Source of the DNA: Bacillota bacterium
GTDB taxonomy: Bacteria > Bacillota_C > Negativicutes > JAEYSJ01
DNA length: 9,432 nt
Assembly: GCA_023434855.1 (NCBI GenBank)
Contig: JAEYSJ010000076.1
Location: 1 to 9,432 of the forward strand
Direction: 5' to 3'
This document shows positions 5,501-9,432 of this stretch, one piece after another. Below the pieces are notes generated by a model, which worked only from the letters and a program-made list of their open reading frames with translations, was not told the origin of the DNA and did not search any database. Position 1 is the first letter of the stretch; each line of letters opens with the position of its first letter. The position numbers and the translations under genes are program-made.

Positions 5501-6748
5501 TTGATTACACGTCGTGAATTTCTTAAAATCTGCATGTCTTCAGCCCTGACAATGAGCCTTACTAAAATGCTTGACCCGATAATAAAAGAGGCCTATGCGG
5601 AAAGCAAACTGGCCAAACCGCCGGTTATCTGGCTGGAGCTTGGTTCTTGTACCGGAGAGTCTATATCTTTTGACAATGCGGTCAACCCTGATTTGCACCA
5701 GATCATAACTGAAATGCTGGATATACGTTTTAATTGGCTGCTAAACGCTGCCCACGGCGACCTAGCAGTAAAAACTTTGTTGGATACAGTGGAAAAAGAG
5801 GCCGGCAATTTCTGGCTGATTGTCGAAGGGTCGGTGCAAACTGCCGACAATGGCCGCTATGATCATATTTTCCTGCGCAATGGCGAAATGGTGACAGGAT
5901 TGGCGGCAATAAAGGAGTTTAGCGCTAAAGCCAAGTATGTGGTAGCGGTGGGTGACTGCGCCTGTTTTGGCGGACCGTCCGCCGCCCATCCTAATCCCGG
6001 CGGCGCCAAAGGGGTATGGGACGTAATCGACAAACAAGTCATCAATGTACCCGGCTGCCCATCCCATTACGATTGGATGACAGGCACCCTCAGCCATCTT
6101 CTATTGTACGGGTTGCCTGAGCTGGATGCCTATAACCGTCCTAAAATGTTTTTTGGCAAAACTATTCATGAACTATGCCAGCGCCGCCAGCAGTTTGAGG
6201 ATGGAATCTTTGCCGCTTTCCCCGGGGAAGACGGCTGCTTATATAAAGTCGGCTGCAAAGGTCCCATCACTCACGCCGATTGTCCCCTAAGGCAGTGGAA
6301 CCATTATGTCAATTGGCCGGTAAAAGCAGGTACGCCGTGTATTGGCTGTGCTGATCCGCATTTTCCCGATGGCTCGATGCCCTTTTACAATCACCTGCCG
6401 GATATTCAGACCCCGGCTGTAGCGATTAATGCCAGAAAACTTGGTCTGGCTTTAGGTACACTAGGGGTTGGCGCAGTTGGCACCCACCTGGCCGCCGCCA
6501 TCTTCGCCAAACGCATTCATAAACATTATATAAAAGGCACTAAAAATATTGACCCTGAACCTCCGGAAACGCTGGACCAGCTCAATCAGGAACTGGACGA
6601 ACTGATCAAAAAACAGAATACCCTTCTCACTAAAGCCCGCCAACTGGAACAAAGGAACCTTCGCAAACATAAAAGAGGTAAAACTATATTGCACCGCCTG
6701 GCCGATTTCTGGCGCACTGAGGATAACGACGGAAGGAGTGATAGGTAG
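5501..6748 (+). CDS. [NiFe]-hydrogenase small subunit, Tat-exported, membrane-anchored, divergent proximal cluster site
   Basis: This 415-residue electron-transfer subunit should carry three FeS clusters. TTG at 5501 is the start because TRREFLK (3-9), a Tat signal, follows directly and GGGG lies about 7 bases upstream. Signal cleavage is likely near AYA (31-33). Proximal-cluster ligands are Cys50, Cys153 (GDCACFGG) and Cys186 (PGCPS). The usual CTGC motif reads CTGE, so Glu53 replaces the second Cys, and an extra Cys155 is nearby. Distal-cluster ligands are His223, Cys226, Cys246 and Cys252 (GCKGP). Medial-cluster ligands are Cys261, Cys280 and Cys283 (PCIGC). A C-terminal helix at about 313-336 anchors it. 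After that comes an unusual tail of about 78 residues, with a predicted coiled coil (about 355-388) and a basic end, facing the cytoplasm. The overall type is group 1-like, membrane-bound, facing outward. Confidence 0.95.
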   Translation: MITRREFLKICMSSALTMSLTKMLDPIIKEAYAESKLAKPPVIWLELGSCTGESISFDNAVNPDLHQIITEMLDIRFNWLLNAAHGDLAVKTLLDTVEKEAGNFWLIVEGSVQTADNGRYDHIFLRNGEMVTGLAAIKEFSAKAKYVVAVGDCACFGGPSAAHPNPGGAKGVWDVIDKQVINVPGCPSHYDWMTGTLSHLLLYGLPELDAYNRPKMFFGKTIHELCQRRQQFEDGIFAAFPGEDGCLYKVGCKGPITHADCPLRQWNHYVNWPVKAGTPCIGCADPHFPDGSMPFYNHLPDIQTPAVAINARKLGLALGTLGVGAVGTHLAAAIFAKRIHKHYIKGTKNIDPEPPETLDQLNQELDELIKKQNTLLTKARQLEQRNLRKHKRGKTILHRLADFWRTEDNDGRSDR

Positions 6749-6749
6749 A

Positions 6750-8150
6750 TTGGCTGTTAAAACAATTTTTCCTGTGACGCGCCTCCATGAACCGCTACGG
6801 GCAGACGTTGACATTGAAGGGGGCAAAGTGGCTGATGCCTGGCTGGGCGGTATGCTCTTTCGCGGCTTCGAGGCCATGATGATAGGACGGGACCCGCGGG
6901 ACGCCGCACTGTATCTCCAGCGGGTTTGCGGTATTTGCTCCTGCGCTCACGCCATTGCCGGATCCATGGCCCAGCAACAGGCCTTTGGCGTGATGCCCAC
7001 GCCCAACGGCCAGCATCTTACCAATCTGATTTTCGCCGCCGACCTGATCCAAAACCACTTGCGCCATTTTTATGTCCTGGTTTTATATGACTACATAACC
7101 GGACCTGAGATACCGCCATTCGTCCCCCGCTTGCCGGGAGACTATCGTCTTCCCAAAAAACTGAATGATGAAATTGTCGCCCATGCCAAAAACGCACTGT
7201 CTATGGCCGCCCGCGCCCACGAAATGATGACAGTGTTTGGCGCAAAAGCACCCCATCAGCAGACCATTATGGCCACAGGTGTAACCGAGCAGGCGTCAAG
7301 CGAACGAATTATGGCCTATAGCGGCATACTGCAAGAGATAACTGCATGGGTGGAAAATTATTATATCCCTGACATGATGACAATTGCCGGTTATTATAAA
7401 GATTACTATAATATCGGCGCTGGTCAGGGCAACTTATTGTCTTATGGCATGTTTCCGGCTCCTGTCACCGGTACCCGGGCTTTTTCGCCGGGTATTATCA
7501 TCAACCGGGGCCAGGTTGATAATTTCGATATTACGAAAGCTACGGAAGAAATACATTTTAGCTGGTATAGCGGCGACGAGCAAGGGAATTTTTCCGGCAA
7601 ACCGCAAACCAAACCGGACCGCGAAAAACCTGATGCTTATTCCTGGGTTAAAGCTCCCCGCTATCAGGGCCTGGCTTTTGAAGGCGGCCCACTGGCCCGC
7701 GGCTGGGTAAACGGCGACTATCGCCGGGGAATATCAGTAATGGACCGCCTGGTGGCCAGAGCGCAGGAAACACTAAAAGTCTGCCAGTTGGCGCGCAAAT
7801 GGCTGGAACAGCTGGTTCCCGGCGCGCCGGCCCTGCACCCTTTTACTCCCTCTGCCAACGGTCAGGGTACCGGTATGGTAGATGTCATGCGCGGACCCCT
7901 TAGTCATTGGATAAGCGTCCATAATAACAAAATAGACTATTATCGAATTGTCACACCTTCAGCCTGGAATTTTTCCGCAAGAGATAACCAGGGCATCCGG
8001 GGACCGGTTGAAGAAGCGCTTGTCGGTACCCCCGTAGCCGACCTGGAAAGCCTGATTGAAGTTGGCCGGGTAATCCGTTCCTATGACCCATGTTTTTCCT
8101 GCGCGGTACATTGCATAAACGCACCGGAAACTCAAATACGGATAATCTGA
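6750..8150 (+). CDS. [NiFe]-hydrogenase large (catalytic) subunit
   Basis: The 466-residue subunit holds the NiFe(CN)2CO site where H2 is split or formed; it has no signal and should be carried out with the small subunit. Nickel ligands are present: L1 RVCGICSCAH (Cys60, Cys63) and L2 DPCFSCAVH (Cys448, Cys451). Glu41 (FRGFE) and the final His454 fit the Mg site, and EGGPLAR and VTPSAWN match active-site blocks. The N-terminal motif usually RIEGH reads RLHEP (11-15), so the proton-relay Glu is absent from its usual place. A 12-residue C-terminal peptide after His454, beginning with Cys, should be removed by a maturation protease, which is not in the window. It is shorter than the usual 530-570 residues. 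TTG at 6750 is chosen, 1 base after the small-subunit stop and 11 bases from GGAG; a GTG at 6738 overlaps that ribosome site. Confidence 0.95.
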   Translation: MAVKTIFPVTRLHEPLRADVDIEGGKVADAWLGGMLFRGFEAMMIGRDPRDAALYLQRVCGICSCAHAIAGSMAQQQAFGVMPTPNGQHLTNLIFAADLIQNHLRHFYVLVLYDYITGPEIPPFVPRLPGDYRLPKKLNDEIVAHAKNALSMAARAHEMMTVFGAKAPHQQTIMATGVTEQASSERIMAYSGILQEITAWVENYYIPDMMTIAGYYKDYYNIGAGQGNLLSYGMFPAPVTGTRAFSPGIIINRGQVDNFDITKATEEIHFSWYSGDEQGNFSGKPQTKPDREKPDAYSWVKAPRYQGLAFEGGPLARGWVNGDYRRGISVMDRLVARAQETLKVCQLARKWLEQLVPGAPALHPFTPSANGQGTGMVDVMRGPLSHWISVHNNKIDYYRIVTPSAWNFSARDNQGIRGPVEEALVGTPVADLESLIEVGRVIRSYDPCFSCAVHCINAPETQIRII

Positions 8151-8167
8151 ATTCTATAGTTATATAT

Positions 8168-8218
8168 AAAGAGACAACCAAGCAATTGGCCTAAACCAAG
8201 CACTTGGTTGTCTCTTTT
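8168..8218. terminator. Bidirectional terminator between the hydrogenase and P-II genes
   Basis: A 15-base perfect stem (8168-8182 with 8203-8217, core GAGACAACCAAG) encloses a 20-base interior that can itself pair TTGG with CCAA. On the plus strand it ends in TTTT at 8215-8218, 17 bases past the hydrogenase stop. On the minus strand the stem is followed by a TTTATATATA tract, so it can also stop the amt/P-II transcript. It separates convergent operons. Confidence 0.9.
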
Positions 8219-8301
8219 AACTATGTCAATCGCGAAACATTAACTATGCGGGGGAGTCTGCTTCGTCAATGCCCGCACTGGCACTCCAGGGAAAGCGAAT
8301 G

Positions 8302-8673
8302 CTATTTCGACATATCCGCCGGATCAATGATGGCGATGTCGCCTTCTTCACCGGTACGGATTCTTACAGCATTTTCAATGGGATAAACGAAGATTTTGCC
8401 ATCACCAAGGTTACCGGTCCAACAGGCTTTTTTAGCGGCTTCAAGCACTTTTTCCACAGGCACTTCACATACCACTACTTCTACTTTTACTTTTGGCAGC
8501 AGATTAATGGTAACTTCTTTGCCGCGGTATACTTCTTTATGACCTTTGGAAAGGCCGCAGCCGTAAACCTGGGAAACTGTCATGCCGGCAACATTAATAG
8601 CATTTAGGGCTTCTTTAAGGTCCTCAAGTTTTTCCGGACGGGTAATTATTTCAACCTTAGTTATTTTTCGCAT
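8302..8673 (-). CDS. glnB: Nitrogen regulatory protein P-II
   Basis: The protein of about 123 residues is a P-II signal transducer. These trimers bind ATP/ADP and 2-oxoglutarate and control ammonium transport and nitrogen enzymes by direct contact. Family blocks are GMTVSQVYGCG, the T-loop KGHKEVYRGKEV, LPKVKVEVVV, then TGNLGDGKIFV and RIRTGEEGDIAI for nucleotide binding. The ATG at 8673 is preferred because GGAGG lies 8 bases before it; an ATG at 8679 would be only 3 bases away. The position equal to the uridylylated Tyr51 of Escherichia coli P-II is Val54, while the Tyr46 equivalent (Tyr49) is kept, so control by uridylylation is unlikely. The gene follows amt after a 45-base gap and is probably co-transcribed, so the transporter is its likely partner. 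A GlnK name would serve as well as GlnB. Confidence 0.94.
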   Translation of the reverse strand: MRKITKVEIITRPEKLEDLKEALNAINVAGMTVSQVYGCGLSKGHKEVYRGKEVTINLLPKVKVEVVVCEVPVEKVLEAAKKACWTGNLGDGKIFVYPIENAVRIRTGEEGDIAIIDPADMSK

Positions 8674-8718
8674 GTTCATTGTCCTCCTTAATATAAGCCG
8701 GATTAGTTAAACACTGAG

Positions 8719-9432
8719 CTATTTGCCGGCGCTGGATTCTAAGCTTATGTTGGCTTTAGCACCAAGTTCAGTACTGGCGAAGGATGACATGCTAATGCCG
8801 AGAGCCGAGCCGGTGGCGATATCCTGATATGCATAACCTCTTTCACCATGTTCGGTGATATCAAGGCCTTCGACTTCTTGGTTAGCATCAGCCCGTACTT
8901 TCATAAAGAGGCTCAGAACTTTTATAATAATGAAGGTCATTACTGCGGCGAAGACCCAGCTTGTAGCCACACCGATAAGTTGTGTGGTTAACTGCTCCGG
9001 ATTGCCAAAGAACAAACCGTCAGCACCTGCCGGATTAACGGCTTTGGAAGCAAACAGGCCGGTAGCCAGTGCGCCCCAGGTACCGCCGATACCATGCACG
9101 CCAAAGGCATCAAGGGCATCATCATAACCTAATTTAGCTTTTACAATACTTACGGCCAGGAAGCAGATAATACCTGCAAATAAGCCGATTATTACAGCAG
9201 GAAGCGCACTTACAAAACCGGAAGCAGGAGTGATAGCTACAAGACCGGCTACACAGCCGCTGGCAGCGCCAAGTACAGTCGGTTTGCCGTTATGAATCCA
9301 CTCAGCAAACACCCAGGATACTGTTGCAGCAGCAGCAGCAGTATTGGTAACTACGAAAGCGCTAGCAGCCAGACCGTTGGCAGCTAAAGCACTGCCGGCA
9401 TTAAAACCGAACCAGCCAAACCACAGGAGGGA
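8719..9432 (-). CDS. amt: Ammonium transporter Amt (partial, N-terminus beyond right edge)
   Basis: The open frame continues to the window end without a start: 237 residues are visible, from within the first half of the protein to its stop. The visible part begins at [14 protein letters not shown], a classic Amt block, followed by [21 protein letters not shown] and [13 protein letters not shown]. The His in that last block (codon about 9094-9096) equals the second of the twin channel histidines; the first should lie in or near the missing part. Several hydrophobic helices are evident. Amt trimers conduct ammonium or ammonia through the membrane, and P-II binding closes the pore; the P-II gene lies just downstream. 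After [12 protein letters not shown] the cytoplasmic tail runs on for about 38 residues, somewhat long for the family and rich in Ala and Ser. A GTG at 9312 could be mistaken for a start but is internal. Confidence 0.95.
   Translation of the reverse strand, partial: SLLWFGWFGFNAGSALAANGLAASAFVVTNTAAAAATVSWVFAEWIHNGKPTVLGAASGCVAGLVAITPASGFVSALPAVIIGLFAGIICFLAVSIVKAKLGYDDALDAFGVHGIGGTWGALATGLFASKAVNPAGADGLFFGNPEQLTTQLIGVATSWVFAAVMTFIIIKVLSLFMKVRADANQEVEGLDITEHGERGYAYQDIATGSALGISMSSFASTELGAKANISLESSAGK

Noticed and set aside
5957..5965. O2-tolerant-type proximal cluster with two supernumerary cysteines
   Set aside because: The extra Cys155 is at +2 from Cys153, not the +5 position of O2-tolerant enzymes, and the CTCC motif is absent.
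6461..6877. Minus-strand open frame across the small/large subunit junction
   Set aside because: It spans two well-supported genes on the other strand and has no family likeness.
8248..8277. GCGGG/CCCGC hairpin past the P-II gene as a terminator
   Set aside because: The stem is 5 bases with a long loop and no T tract on the minus strand; the stem at 8168-8218 is far better.
9312..9314. GTG as the start of the ammonium transporter
   Set aside because: The frame stays open to the window end and the residues upstream are a textbook Amt block, so this codon is internal.

Overview
The window reads as part of the chromosome of an anaerobic, Firmicutes-type bacterium. The best guess is a Negativicutes/Sporomusa-like organism, inferred from protein character, the mix of [FeFe]- and [NiFe]-hydrogenase genes, strong GGAGG ribosome sites and frequent TTG/GTG starts. 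No rRNA, tRNA, CRISPR array, insertion sequence or phage gene was seen. No gene-free stretch exceeds 300 bases; the longest (1399-1623, 4818-4978, 8151-8301) hold terminators and promoter-like sequence.

Layout. (1) Positions 1-1398, minus strand: a partner-switching signalling cassette of SpoIIAB/RsbW-like kinase, STAS anti-anti-sigma protein and PAS-SpoIIE/RsbU-type phosphatase, the last cut by the left edge. No sigma factor is visible beside it. (2) 1537-2667, minus: hydE, an [FeFe]-hydrogenase maturase, with a terminator separating it from the signalling cassette. (3) 2718-3520, minus: an exported class A beta-lactamase-like serine hydrolase with degenerate motifs and its own terminator. 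(4) 3609-4817, minus: moeA, molybdenum cofactor synthesis. (5) 4887-8150, plus, divergent from moeA: a promoter and a three-gene [NiFe]-hydrogenase operon made of a four-helix membrane protein, a Tat-exported membrane-anchored small subunit and the catalytic large subunit. (6) 8168-8218: a strong bidirectional terminator between convergent operons. (7) 8302-9432, minus: an ammonium transporter gene (start beyond the right edge) followed by a P-II regulator gene.

How the genes work together. The [NiFe] enzyme should sit on the outer face of the membrane and oxidise H2, or evolve it, with electrons passing through the small subunit to a membrane partner, perhaps the 172-residue protein. It is clearly divergent. 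The small subunit has Glu where the second proximal-cluster Cys is expected. The large subunit has RLHEP where most relatives have RIEGH. The small subunit also carries a coiled-coil tail beyond its membrane anchor. No hyp genes or maturation protease lie in the window. HydE serves a different ([FeFe]) enzyme encoded elsewhere. The amt/P-II pair handles nitrogen supply, and the signalling cassette controls an unidentified target.
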